From: Bugulina stolonifera
Taxonomy: Eukaryota > Bryozoa > Gymnolaemata > Cheilostomatida > Bugulidae
NCBI GenBank assembly: GCA_935421135.1
Contig: OW285194.1
Coordinates: 1,116,001 to 1,180,000, forward strand
Direction: 5' to 3'
Length of the DNA stretch: 64,000 nt
A program made the position numbers and the translations under genes. Under the pieces are notes generated by a model, which did no database searches, was not told the DNA's origin, and saw only the letters and a program-made list of their open reading frames with translations. Positions 13,050-25,029 of the stretch are shown in pieces. Numbering within the stretch: position 1 is the first letter of the stretch; each line of letters begins with the position of its first letter.

Positions 13050-14790
13050 TGTTTTTATGTATTGGCATTGTTGGCAGTGTATGTTTCAGAATTATTTTTC
13101 TCCCTTAAGATCTTGAATGGTTCGCGGCAGAAAGCTATTGTGGAATAACGAGCGGTTTGTACGGAATGTGGCAGGGAGTCCACGAGTCTGGGATCTGGTG
13201 GCCATTGTGGTGAGTGGCTTGTTGATGATGTTATCATAGGAGGCTGACAAAGAAGGGTGGTGCTCTTCCTTCGAGAGGATGCACATCAGAAGATTCACTC
13301 TTTGGTCTTTTCTTCTCTTAAGCAGTGGAACCAGGCCAAGTTTGGTTTTCGCTTCTTCTACACCAAACCTCCCCTTGATATTTGCAATGAATCTCACCGC
13401 TTGGTCCTGCAGCAGCTCAATACTGGAGATCTCTTGTTTGCAACAAGGATCCCAAGCAGCCGCTGCATACTCCAGATGTGGGAGGCAAAGCGCTTTGTAA
13501 GCTTGTAATTTGGCCTTCTTGGGAGCCCAGAAAAGTGCCCTCTTCACCATTCCCAGTTGTTGTTTTGCGGTTATAACTTTCCTCTGAATGTGTGCGGTAA
13601 ATTTCATGTCAGCTTGGATTAGGACCCCCAGATATCGGACTTCGTCAACGGTGTCTAGTAACTGCCCATCAAGTGAGTAGCTTGGGGAGAGGCCCTTGTT
13701 GTTGAACTGGATAATTTTACTCTTTTTTATGTTGAAGTCAATTCCCCACCTAACAGCCTAGCCGCTCAATGCTTCCAGGTTTTACTGGAATCTAAAGGTG
13801 TCCTCATGGCAAGTGATAGCTTGGTACATTAGTGTGTCATCAGCAATTAGTGCGACTTCACAGTCCATTTCTTTTGGGAGATCATTTATGAAAACAAGGA
13901 ACAATACAGGGCCGAGGACCGAGCCCTGGGGTACGCCGGAGGTAACTGGTAGTTTATCTGATTTTTTGCCATTGAGGATTACACATTGGGTCCTTCCTAA
14001 CAAGAAGTCATATATCCATCGCTTTATGTAATCATCTAGGTTATCAATACTAAACAGCTCGATAAGTAGAGCATGAGGTACTCTGTCAAATGCCTTCTTG
14101 AAATCAAGCACAGCTGCGTGAACACTGTGATTTTTGTCTGTTGCGCTAAGAATGTCATGCATGGTGGCGCAAAGCTGGGTTTCACAGGAAAGGCCTTTTC
14201 GAAAGCCATGTTGGCGGTTATGTAGAAAACCATATATTTTCTCAAGGAGGTCTCCAAGGATTATGTGCTCCAGTAGTTTGCATGGAATACTAGTTAGTGA
14301 GATAGGCCTGTAATTATTCGCATCATCTTGCACTCTTGATTTGTGTATTGGGGTCACATTTGCAGTTTTCCACTCCGTCGGCAATCTACCCTGCTCAATT
14401 GATTTGTTGTAAATGTGTGTAAGGCACTCAGCTGTTTGGTTTACGTCTATGGTGAGGTCAGCCTTTCGAAGCATATCTGGTCCCGGGGCTTTACCATTCT
14501 TGAGTCCAACAAGGAGTTTGGTTTGGCAACTCCATTGGCTTCAATGTTATGTGTACGATCAGCAATGGACTTTTCTGGCAGTGGGCTGAGCTGGTGGTCT
14601 TTGTGGAATTGGTGATGGAAGTGGTAATTAAGAATGTTTGCACACTCCACAGCATCATCTGTTTTGGTTGCATCTGACCTAGTTAGACGGATAGCTTGTT
14701 TTTTACCACTTGGTCATTTGAGGTGTTTGTAAAATGGCTTACTGTTGCCTTCTGCCAATGGTTTACACACACGTTAAACCCACCACAAAG
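13050..14790 (-). mobile_element. 5'-truncated non-LTR retrotransposon (LINE) with reverse transcriptase
   Basis: Minus-strand remnant of a LINE polyprotein. In order it shows a pre-RT linker (about 14480-14790), a reverse transcriptase (about 13790-14474) with [44 protein letters not shown] and the catalytic box written IADD instead of F/YADD, and the C-terminal domain ending FLPRTIQDLKGE (13092-13607). The endonuclease is absent, as in typical 5' truncation. Damage is modest: one frameshift near 14470, a TAA just after the RT, and a TAG near 13757 where tryptophan is expected. The architecture fits Jockey/CR1-like animal LINEs; the clade is not assigned. Confidence 0.88.
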
Positions 14791-15119
14791 TTACTACAAG
14801 CGATTCGTGACTACAAGCCAAAATACTCATACTGTCAAATTCTTTTTTGTCTAGTTTAAGGTTTTCTCAGAATTTTGTCCATCAGTGAGTTGTTGCAGCT
14901 AAACCTATGATCGATGGAAAGCAAAACAAAAATTAACATTTGATTTTATAAAAAGTGTCACCGGTGACATTTCTAGTGTCCAGTATTAGTCTGTTATAGT
15001 TTAATTAATTTTAATCACAATAAAAACTTGAGTCTTTGAATATTTCAACACTATTGTGATGTCAATTGTGCGCAAGATAAGAGCCATGCAAGTTACAAAC
15101 TTTTGATAGCAAAGAGAAA

Positions 15120-15697
15120 CAGAGATGCCAGACTCGAGTTAAAGATGCTCACTCGAGTTGATTCAAGCAACATTTTATGGCTTATTATAAAGACTCGTAA
15201 CTTGAACATACAGCTGTCAAAAACTTGTAACTTGAATTGTAATTCAATTATGGCTATGATCAAAGACTCTCAACTCACACACCATTATGTTGAAATATTC
15301 AATAACCCGAGTTTTCATTGGGCAGCTGTGAATTGTAATGAATAGAAATAACCACAGTTATAACCACCAACCACAACCATAACACATTTTACACTAAAAC
15401 TGTGACATTTTGCTTTGAAATTTGAACTTCTAACACCATTTTCTAACCAAATTTCACCATAAGCTAAACAATAACCCAGTAACTCTATATAAAGACTCGA
15501 GTTAAACAAGAAAAGAATTGAAACTTGCTTGTAGTTAACTTGAATAACTTGAGTTTCTCGGGAGATGTAAATATTTAACTCGTAACTTGAAAGTTTTGAT
15601 CTGTCACTGAAAGAATTGACTTGTAACTTGAAGAATCACAACTAAGAGTTGGCCATGGAAACTTGAGTTTTCAAAATAAAACTTGCACACATCTCTG
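15120..15697. mobile_element. hAT-type MITE with 8 bp target duplication
   Basis: Begins CAGAGATG and ends CATCTCTG, flanked on both sides by AAGAGAAA (15112-15119 and 15698-15705). The perfect 8 bp duplication and CAG...CTG ends are typical of hAT elements. The interior is rich in ACTCGAGTT and CTTGTAACTTGAA motifs and is non-coding. It resembles the element at 28234-28858. Confidence 0.8.
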
Positions 15698-15705
15698 AAG
15701 AGAAA

Positions 15706-17261
15706 CTCGTGATTTGGTTTTCGGATTTCCCCATGTGAACCTTGACCGTAACCAAGACTCTGATATCCTCCTTTAGCTCAAGCTCCAACGTCAAAGCTCC
15801 CTCTACGCAAAGGGGTATATACCCCTTTGCCTCTACGGGTTTCTATCGCTCCGATTGATCACCGCCAAATGAATCGCTCCCTTTGGCGCGAGCTCAGTGC
15901 ATGCTGCTGATGTTGACCACGAAAGTCCGCCGACTATGGACCGGACTATTTTATTCAGACTCGATCCCTGTAACAAACCTGAAATATTTTTTAAAATAAT
16001 TTAGTCCTGGCAGTTTCCATCAAAGTGGTACAATAACAATTATTGTACCACTTTGGTTTCCATACTCCAACCAAAGATAGTGGAGTATCTTTGCTCCAAC
16101 CCATGAACATTGAATATTTCTTTTCAGATTTTTCAACTGCCTTTTTCCGAAACAGAAGTTGCCATGGTCAACTCTAAGTTATGTTTGTTGAAGTTTAAGT
16201 TACAAGTCTTTTATTTTCTTTGGTGATTCATTCATCCAAAAAGTTAAAGTTTCATTATGATTATCGATTATCATTATGATTATTTCAAGTCAGTTCTTTT
16301 TCTATTCTAATTCTTATTCATTGCCTGAATTCACTCTCTTGTCTTGTCTTGATGTGAGTTCCTAGACCCCGTTTGGGGAAAGGATGAACTATTAGGTTCA
16401 CAATATCAGCCAAAAAATGCATTTTGATTTACCACTCTAGTTTCCTGCGACGAACAATTCGTGAGATAAGATGAGAAACCGACCTCCAATCCTAAACAGT
16501 GATATACTGTAAAAATTGCAGGCCCCCTAGTCCAAAAATAGTGAAAACGAGAGGCTCTCTTATAGATTTACATGAAATTGTTGGCGGGGTCCTACCTCAT
16601 CTGAGGTTCCTACCTCATCTGAGGTGATTCTGAGGTAATTCACAGGTCTTCTGTTAGTCCGCTATTATCTATCCAGTGTGGAGCTCTCTTGCAGTTCTGA
16701 TTATAATCATAATATTGATTACTAATAATTTTAATTTAATACAATATGAATATGTAATATATTTTTATTATTTATATTAAATTTAAATTATTGAAACTTT
16801 GTGCTATACTTGAATTGGCAATTATTATTATAATATTTCTAATTGATTCCTTGTGCAATTAACTATTGTTATTATGTCACTCAAAACCCAACTTCTATCA
16901 AGTTACAGTGCAATTTTTCTATCGTATCTCGTGTATAGTATATAATATAAATTATATTAATTACATCAATCAAGCTCAAGCGGTAGGACTGATTACATTT
17001 CTATTATTTAGATAGTTATTAACAATAATATAATCAAATGTAGTTATAATAAATATTTAATTTTGCAATAATTAGTTTTTACAGTCACTTATTATGATTA
17101 TATTTTATTATAATTATATTATATACTTTACTATTAAATTATTGAAACTTTGTGCTATACCTCAACTACAAAAGCAAACCAGCAGCTTAGCATGCATGAG
17201 CAACCGAGTGCTTCATGGCGCTCCTCAGCCTGCAAAGCTACTAGCATAATTATACTAGTTT
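15706..17261. other. AT-rich spacer with short palindromes
   Basis: No gene. A near-perfect hairpin at 16023-16057 (arms CAAAGTGGTACAATAA and its complement, 3 bp loop) and a smaller AAAGGGGTATATACCCCTTT palindrome near 15819 stand out. From 16680 to 17160 the sequence is extremely AT-rich. Confidence 0.5.
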
Positions 17262-17664
17262 ATGTTGTCCACACGTCAAATATGCCTCCACTGTATGGGG
17301 CCCAGTTCTTCAACATCACATTCATGAGATTGAGATGATACAACACTGTGCAGTCCGTTTCATATGTTGCCTAAAAGGTATAGCAAGCACAACTGCTGCG
17401 CTCAATGAGCTAGAAATGGGAGATCTGCATAGACATAGCAAAATCAACAGGCAGAGTCTGCTTGTCCGTCTGCTGTCTAATGAAGAATTCCATGATGGAC
17501 TAACCAGCTCATATGACAAACTTATGAACGCCAGACCTCTTAATACCATAGTTACTGGAGCAGCAGCTAGGAGGGAGCCCCTTATAGGATATACCAAATT
17601 CACGACCTATCACGGCAGCTTTCTCCCTAGAACAGTGGATGAGATGAAAGATTTTATGTACTAA
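17262..17664 (+). mobile_element. LINE C-terminal fragment
   Basis: The plus-strand frame resembles the C-terminal domain of the LINE at 13-14.8 kb: QHCAVRFICCLKG parallels QDQAVRFIANIKG, LLSNEEFHDGLTSSYDKLMN parallels LSKEEHHPSLSASYDNIIN, and GSFLPRTVDEMKDF parallels NSFLPRTIQDLKGE. It is severely 5'-truncated, leaving no RT, and ends at a TAA. It is a related but distinct family member. Confidence 0.8.
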
Positions 17665-18304
17665 ATTATCCAATTTTGATGTAATTTGCTGTTTTTTTTC
17701 AGTTTGTAATAAGCCATTGGAATTTCTTCCTCAATATGGGAGCGGCTTTAAAGTAGCTAAGATGCGTTTGACGTGAAAAATATGAAGTTTTGCTGTCCAC
17801 TGTAGCCACTGTGTCAGGCATGTTTGGAGAGTTTCTCCAATCATTATGGACCCATTGGTTCGCTCGGAGCCTGGCTCGTTACCTGGACCATTTACACTTG
17901 CTCGAATCACTCTATGCCAAGTAGCACCACTATACTATCATAAGTTCATCTGTGTGTTATCAGGATATTTGGAATTTTGTTTGCATTTTGCTTTATTCAT
18001 TGCTATTAGCTCATTTATAAGATATTTATGACCATCACCCTTTGGATCAGAATGGTGAAAGGTACTGATAGAATAACTAGATGGGTTGGCAAAAGTTCAC
18101 TTATTTTTTGCAAAAGATTATTAGTACTTGAAGAAGTTAAATCAGTCTGCACTGTCACAAATTAGTCATGGTCTGGTGAAGGTGTGTTGAGTATTCAAGG
18201 CTGAAGACTCGAGTGTCTTGTAATATACATGTATGTACATGTATGTACATGTATGTATGAACCGAGCTACCTGTTAGCTTTTATTTTATCTGCTTATTGA
18301 TCCT
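17665..18304. other. Spacer, nothing recognised
   Basis: No coding or RNA feature. A TACATGTATG short tandem repeat lies near 18226-18257. Confidence 0.5.
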
Positions 18305-18628
18305 CTAGTCGTAAAAGAAGTGAGCGTGACGTGAGAATGAAATAGTGTGAGAGCAAAAGAAGACAACCCCGTCTAAAGTAACTAACGTTAGAATACCTAC
18401 GATAATGCGGAGCTAAAAGCCACGTGCTCCCAATCTCCGTAGCCAAAATCTTTATTTCTGTCTTTCGCTATTAGGACCTATATGGAAGACCGGTGCGCCG
18501 TTGACAGTTGTTGGTTGGCAGTTACAACCCTACAGCTATCTTCTCTGTGCGGTTGACAGTTGGTCTTTCTTTCGGTTATTAGTTGTTGATTGTGCATGTT
18601 CTTTGTGATAAAAAGGCAGGAATGTACG

Positions 18629-18866
18629 GCATATCTTGTTAGCGGACAGAACACGAGGCAGCTTCAAAGTTCTTACATACATTGTATAATATATTATAAA
18701 CTTTGGCAGCATGGAGGAGTTCCTCAATAACGCGTTTTGCGGTGCAGGCATATCTTGTTAGCGGACAGAACACGAGGCAGCTTCAAAGTTCTTACATACA
18801 TTGTATAATATATTATAAACTTTGGCAGCATGGAGGAGTTCCTCAATAACGCGTTTTGCGGTGCAG
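18629..18866 (+). repeat. Perfect 119 bp tandem duplication containing a start codon
   Basis: The stretch from GCATATCTTGTTAGCGG to CGTTTTGCGGTGCAG occurs twice head to tail with a period of 119 bp and no visible mismatch. Each copy has a TATAATATATTATAAA element and an ATG (18711 and 18830) opening MEEFLNNAFCGAG. In copy one the frame stops at once in the next repeat. In copy two it continues as VPEPGIKLFK up to a GTCAGT donor-like site near 18900. It may be a duplicated promoter plus first exon; no downstream exon was found. Confidence 0.7.
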
Positions 18867-19374
18867 GCGTACCTGAGCCAGGGATTAAGTTGTTCAAAGG
18901 TCAGTGTTTCTTGTAAAATAATCCTGAAAATATTGGGTAGTAGAATGCTTGCAACTAGAGTAGATTTAAGGTTAGATTTAAATATTAATATATTTTATTA
19001 TCCAGGTCATCTCGGGCTAAAAGAAAAAGGCATAATTGCATAAGAGGTACAACAAGTAATCACAGGAATAATTTATTTGGTAAATTACTATAATAATGCC
19101 AAGACATTAGTAAGTAGTAGACTAAAAAGGCCCCCAAAACATATCATGTTAGCATCACGGTTAAGCATTAAATATGCAAGGATGCAGAATGATGTCAATG
19201 TTTGTATGGAATGTCCTGTATGGGGATATATTAACATCACTGTCTCTGCATATTTATTTATGACTTCGCTGGTCTAAAATATAGACTGTTGTTCAGTCAT
19301 ACAAATAACAGCATTTGGCAAGGTGCACATAAATAGTGCTCCTGGGCAACTTTAGCTTGCTGATCGTATTCAGC

Positions 19375-20225
19375 TCAACAGGTGTCCATATAGTTCCATT
19401 GCATCTTTCCTAGTTTTCGGAAGAGACCAGCTGTTATGAAGCATAGTAGATAATGCTCATTCATGAAATTCGAGGTTGGTATCCTCAGTAGCAGCCAATG
19501 TAGTGGTACAATTATCAGAGACCATAACTGCGGAAGAAAAGGCACCCTTTTGGTCATGAAAACCTCCAGAGAACTCTGGCATACTGTACAGCAAGTTAGG
19601 AACCCCAGATAGCATAACACATGACTTGGTCCGCCTAATTCTATAACTGTTCCAAAATCTATGATACTGTTGAATATCGGACTCGAAGACATCTTGGAAA
19701 CAAAACCGCAAGCATTCCACTTCAGCTAGCATGGAAAGATCCAGAAATCCACATGACTCCAAATCATTGAAACTGTTCATATAGATTTGCAGCGCAGCAG
19801 TTTTGAGGTTTCCTCAAAATCGTTCTATCCTTTGGTTATGATTCTGACGACCCATACATCACACCAACATCATGGAGACTGTCAGCATGGTCAACTCTCA
19901 ATACTCGCTGGAAATCAGCTAGTATTACATTTTCCGTACCTCTATCCATTCTAACCTCTCTGGGCACTAAGTTCAGGGTTCTTACAGTTTCTAAGAAATA
20001 CTTGGCGGCAACCAAATCTGGTTTTTTGTTAGTTTTTGCCACTTCTAACCATAGAACTTTGCGACTAACTCTGTCTATTGCTCCATGTAGTGAGAAGCCG
20101 AATCTTTTGAGTTTATAATCCCCATCAACATGCCAAATATGATTAGGTCCCTTGACATTTTAAGCTCTTCTTTTCAGCCGCTCTTTGCTAATTGCCTCAG
20201 CACGCCTAGTAGTAGCATTCTTATG
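19375..20225 (-). pseudogene. Integrase-core (DDE) transposase pseudogene
   Basis: Minus-strand translation gives, in order, a basic stretch ending KERLKRRA, then GPNHIWHVDGDYKLKRFGF, IDRVSRKVLWLEVA, VRMDRGTENV, HNQRIERF and a C-terminal region with FWNSYRIRRTKS. This is the integrase-fold core found in many animal uncharacterised integrase core-domain proteins. The three catalytic acids are still present: D of WHVDG, D of DRGTEN, E of QRIERF. It is broken by TAA after RRA (about 20160), TGA after QRIERF (tryptophan expected) and a frameshift near 19840. It lies inside the long-TIR element and is the likely mobility gene of that family. Confidence 0.75.
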
Positions 20226-21600
20226 ACATTACTGTTACAGTCTGCCTGTTAAAGCAATAAATTACCTGATGGACAATTATAACACCAACAAACATTCTGA
20301 CAACAAGTTGTAGTTGAGGTTGTACGAGTATTTATTACATGTCATGAGAAAATATTAAGTTGAAAAATTGCTTGAATGTCAAAACATAAAATCATGTATG
20401 GGACTTGCTTCCACGTGCGCAGTCAAAATGGTTTTTCATGGAGGTTTGAAAATCATACTGACTGAGAGTGCTCTTTGGGAAGTAAATGGAACAATTCAGC
20501 TTAGTATTGTCCATTAGTGATTGATGGTAGGCCTATTGAATGTGCTAGCGTATATGAAACACTGTACCTTGTTTCCTAACTAATACAGTTCAATGGTATA
20601 AACCTGGTTTTATTTTAGCTGAATAGCTACAAGGCACTAACCTTTTCACATGAATAGTTTTCTCTCTCCTTAGTTTGGCCAAATTGCAGATACTCTCAGG
20701 TTTGTCCCAGCTGTATCCAAAAGCTCTTTAATAGCGTCAATGATCTGTAGTAATGGACACTCAGATGACTTCTTCAGGATTCCAAACAATCGCAGATAGT
20801 ATTGTGTTGTGCGCACACTGTAAAGCGAATGAAGGGAGACAATTAAAATTAGATTTAGTTGCTGAAATCTCAATTTCTTGATATAGTAACAACTTTTTCG
20901 CCAGTTATAGACGCCCAATAGACTGAGTGACTCTCAAAGCTGCTAGAGATAGGGCAGCGAATTGGCCACTTAAACTCCAGGAAACGTAAGCACAAATTAG
21001 CACATGTACCACATCTGAGTCTAATAAATTTGCGACTATTCGAAAAAGACAGTTCAAACGGACAGTTTGAAGCCTAACTGCCAGATTTCAACTAATGTTA
21101 ACTTTTAATATTATTTTTTATTTAGTTAGTTAAATTGATTATCTGTGAGTTACGTTCTATTAAATTTAATTTACACAGTTTTGAAATGTCTGGTTGCGAA
21201 ACGTCCTATTTTGAACTGTCTTTTTCGAAATTTCACTTCACCAAGTCTAATATACAGAATCCTGTATGATTTGTATGGATGAAGGCCTATTGATTGTTGT
21301 AATGATTTGTGGTAGACCACTTATCTTCTCCATCTTCCCAGCTCTTTGCCTACAGCAGCAGTGATTTTCTTGGTATTTAAACCATCAGCATCAAGCCGTG
21401 TGATCGTTTCTCGGTCTAATTTGATGGTTGAGTCAAGGTCAATAAGGCCTGCTTGTAATAGGTTACCTAGCGCTGTTGCAAGATGAGTAGCTCAACATTT
21501 AGTAGAACTAGCACATCTTAGGCTAAAGGGATACAAATTTTTTACCTCTTTAACCCAAGATGTTTTAAAACTAATTTTCATATTATTTCCACACATCTTT

Positions 21601-21775
21601 TGTGGGAGCAGCCGTCGCCTAGTGGTAAGGGCTTCCAAGTGGGAGTCCCAGGTTCAAGTCCCATAAGGGTCATTGGGGGTGTTAGGAAGAGCATCCAACC
21701 TTATATGCTCCTGTGCTACAGTAGGAACTTTGCCATTGGTGAAATGCCTTCTCCGCCCCAAATTAGAAAAAATAC
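21601..21775 (+). mobile_element. tRNA-derived SINE
   Basis: A-box-like GCCTAGTGGTAAGG (21617-21630) and B box GGTTCAAGTCC (21651-21661) form a tRNA-like head. It is followed by GTGTTAGGAAGAGCATCCAA, a body motif seen in SINEs of diverse animals, then CTTCTCCGCCCC. It is inserted in the long-TIR transposon. It is not a functional tRNA by eye. Confidence 0.75.
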
Positions 21776-22532
21776 ATATCTCTTTACATCATGATCATTG
21801 CTTCCTTACTCGAAATAAATAGTGAGAAGTAAAATTGGTAAGTTTTTAATGGGGGAAACCCTATGAAAACATTGTGTGTATGAGTTGAAAAGCCTATGAT
21901 ATTAGTTATTAATTTAATTAGTTGTGTAACGTAGAAAACCAAATCAAATACTTCGAATCAAAAGTGTTGTTTTGCCTGTTTTAGAAAGGATACAGATTTG
22001 GGTCAAGGTCATCTAGTCAAATGATCGGACTTCATAGCATAGAACGATACCTGTCTGTCTCACAAATTAATCAAAACTTTAACTTGTTGTCAGAGTTTAT
22101 ATATATAATGTAGGGACTTTGTTGTTGTGTTAAAAACAAAATGAATGCACGCATTAGCAAGATGGGCGTACATTCCTGCCTCTTTTAAAAAAGAACACGC
22201 TCAATCGCCAACCAACAACCACACAAAATATATTTCTACTGCTGTAATTATAGGGAAGATAACTCTAAGGCAGTAACTATAGGTAGAAGAAGATAACTCT
22301 AGAGCTGTAACCATAGGGAGAATATAACTCTAGAGCTGCAACCATAAGGAGAAGATAACTCTAGGGCTGTAAGTGCCAACCGGCAACTACCAACTGCCAA
22401 TGCGCGCCGATCTTCTATACTACTGGTATAGGTGTTCCGATGTTGGTGAGAGTTGTCTTCACGCTCTCACACCATTTATCCTCCACTACCCTTATTTATC
22501 CACTTCCATTATTTAGCGTGAAAATAATCTGG

Positions 22533-24499
22533 AAGGTTATGTAACCGGGGTTCTGAAAAATAAAATTCCTTTTCACACTATATAGGTATTACTACCTGAA
22601 AGGGCATAAGATAAAAATTTGGAAGGTCTAAGAAATATTTTTCAAGTTTTGGGCCATAGGGTCATTCCATGGGAACTGATCAAATTTGCGTGCTGGCCCG
22701 ACTCAGATTCTTTTAAAAATTCACAGGCAAAAAGAGCATCCTTGAATTAGTGGGAAACCAGCAATTCTTTTTCTATGTGAACCCTGTGGTTCTGGCAGCA
22801 GCTTGTTGAAAAGTGGGAAAATGTGGTGGGGACAACTCCAAATGGAATTTTTTGAAATTCCCGAACATTTAAATTATTACTGTGGCCACTGTATGATACT
22901 TAGAGCTGTAACATTTGTTACATATATACTTTCACTTGCGTGCTTCTCAAGAAATCATTTATCTTTGTGTTGAGCACCTTTAATACTTACAGTGTAGTTA
23001 TTGTATATCAACTTTCTTTTCATCAAATCCAGCAGTGTCTATTTGGTAGATTTTCAGTAAATTTGGGTCTAACTAGCTCCGAGAAGTGTTTTCAGTGACC
23101 TATGACCCCCACTGTGGTGATCATACAGGCTTGAATGCTTTCAACGAGCTGCTGCCGGAACCACAGAGGTAATATAGAAAAAATTGCTGGGTTCCCACTA
23201 ATTCAAGGGTGCTCTTTCTACCTGTAAATTTTTAAAAGAATCTGAGTCGGGCCAGCACGCAAATTTGATCAGTCCCCATGGAATAGCCCCATAGTAATTT
23301 TTGGGTCCATTTACTACAGCTCCAATTTTATCAATGAAATGGCTAGACAGGGAACTCCGTTGTGAAGGTATGACCCAATGTTACAGATGCAGAAGAATAA
23401 TCAATCTCATTGACATAGTACTACATGGTGTATGGCTAACATATGATGTATGTTTGAAGAAGTTTTAATCTGTTTTGGTATATGAAATATTCCATGCAAA
23501 ACATATGTGGTGTATATTCTTATAAAATACATAATATCCACTATTTTAGGAAAGAGTAAGGGCAGCTATTCTGTTAGATGTTTGTTGGGTTGTTTAGCAG
23601 CAGCTAGTGGCAGTCTAAAGGCCAACACGAAACCAGAAATATACAAAAAAACAATGATTTGACCCTAGATTTTGTATTTGAATAATTATGTGTACAGTGT
23701 GCAGCTCTGTAATGGTTTGTATATGTGCAGTTTACTAGGAGTTATCCCACCTTATAATTAAGGGAAAATCGTGCTGCTAAGCAACTAATAGGCTCCGGAA
23801 GCTCCGCATACCTTCATTCATAATAAACAAAATGACTTTGAGAAATAGAAGTTGACCGTTTTTAAACCAGTTACATTGTAGCAGCATTTGGATGAGTTGA
23901 TGTTCAAGATTTATTAACATTGCAAAACTATTAGTAAATCGGCTTCTACTGCCAAGTGGAGTGAGATAGTTGGCGCCAAAGTAATGTGAATAACCAAAGT
24001 AATGTGAATAACCAAAGTAATGTGAATAACACAATGTAGATTGGCCAAAATCAAGAGAGGATAACTTCACATGATATACGTGCCCTGCAGTCTAATACTA
24101 TCCTACATGTTTCTAAACATTTATAGAAACACCTGCATATGCTAGTTTACCTTATGGTAAATAATTTATTCTACAAATAAGGCAAAGCTTGGAGAAGGTT
24201 TTACCTGCAAAAAGCCCGCATAAAAAAATGTTCTGAAAGGCCATTATTTATTATATTTTTTTACAACACCAGCTTAGGTGAACATTCATGCGTAATTAGC
24301 AGTATTGTGCAATAATTTAACTGAAAAATATATTATTCCAGTAACAGCGGGCGAATTTCATAGTACTGTTTTTGGTCTTTGACCCCCTGTAACGTTGCCT
24401 CATATGACTTAATGCTAAAAGCTGTTCAGGCCCTTTCAGACTTGGTTAAACATCTGGGAGAAATTTTGAAAAAAATACAGACCCCAGTTACATAACCTT
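22533..24499. mobile_element. Inverted-repeat element, AAGGTTATGTAAC ends
   Basis: AAGGTTATGTAACCGGGGTT at the left pairs with the reverse complement AAGGTTATGTAACTGGGGTC at the right. Weaker similarity extends about 90 bp inward, including CTGAAAGGGC. No transposase is seen. A second inverted-repeat element (22654-23295) is nested near its left end, and a triplicated TAATGTGAATAACCAAAG lies near 23980-24030. The target duplication is not clear. Confidence 0.55.
22654..23295. mobile_element. MITE with ~150 bp terminal inverted repeats
   Basis: The left arm (about 22654-22810) and right arm (about 23150-23295) are reverse complements at roughly nine in ten positions by eye. Both contain CAAATTTGCGTGCTGGCCCG and CTTGAATTAGTGGGAA. 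The short centre is non-coding. Confidence 0.75.
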
Positions 24500-25029
24500 A
24501 ACACTGGGAAACTGCCATCACCAAAAACCACTTTTTCAATAATGTTCAATGTTACCAATCATGAACTGATCTTTGATCTGCCCATGTGGTTGCCAAGTTA
24601 ATCTCTGGTATTTTATAGCAATGTCCATTAGCTTCACCTTGGGTCTGTGTTTGTCCCTGTTTGGTTCGCTTATAGTGTTAGATGTATGTACCCTACATGT
24701 AGGTCTATTCTATGCACTGAACAATATCCATATTACCTGTTTCCTACTAATTGGTCATTTTGTTCTTATTTGTGACTACAGACTACTATTTCCAAGTGTA
24801 GATTGCATTGTCCAAGGCTTGAAAAGGGTAAAGCTAAACAATCCAATTTCTCAGAGTTTCCATAATTAAATGATCGAGAATATACATGATAACCTGAGAG
24901 CCAAGGCCATGTTTATGTAATATGAAATCTGATATATTCTTCTGATAACTTTATGAACACACAAGGCTGGGTCAAGCTGAGTTGCGTACTGTTTCATATC
25001 TCATACCACAACATTCTATTTGTAGTAAC
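24500..25029. other. Upstream region of the HEPN gene
   Basis: No separate gene recognised. A 98-codon hydrophobic frame (24573-24869) has no known domain. The promoter or 5' exons of the gene at 25030 should lie here but cannot be marked with confidence. Confidence 0.4.

Larger units (their letters stand above)
18305..22505 (-). mobile_element. ~4.2 kb DNA transposon with long diverged TIRs
   Basis: The left end (about 18305-18640) matches the right end (about 22160-22505) in reverse complement. Shared strings include GTGTGAGAGC, GAAGAC, GGTTGGCAGTTACA/GGTTGGCACTTACA and GGCAGGAATGTACG. The right arm is lengthened by about four copies of a ~31 bp unit (AGATAACTCTAG...GCTGTAACCATAGG), present once on the left. 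Between the arms lie the transposase pseudogene (19375-20225, minus), likely N-terminal coding pieces on the minus strand (20690-20830 and 21320-21490), a SINE, and a duplicated plus-strand first exon. The outer boundaries and target duplication are not resolved. The superfamily is unassigned; the transposase belongs to the integrase-fold DDE type. Confidence 0.65.
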
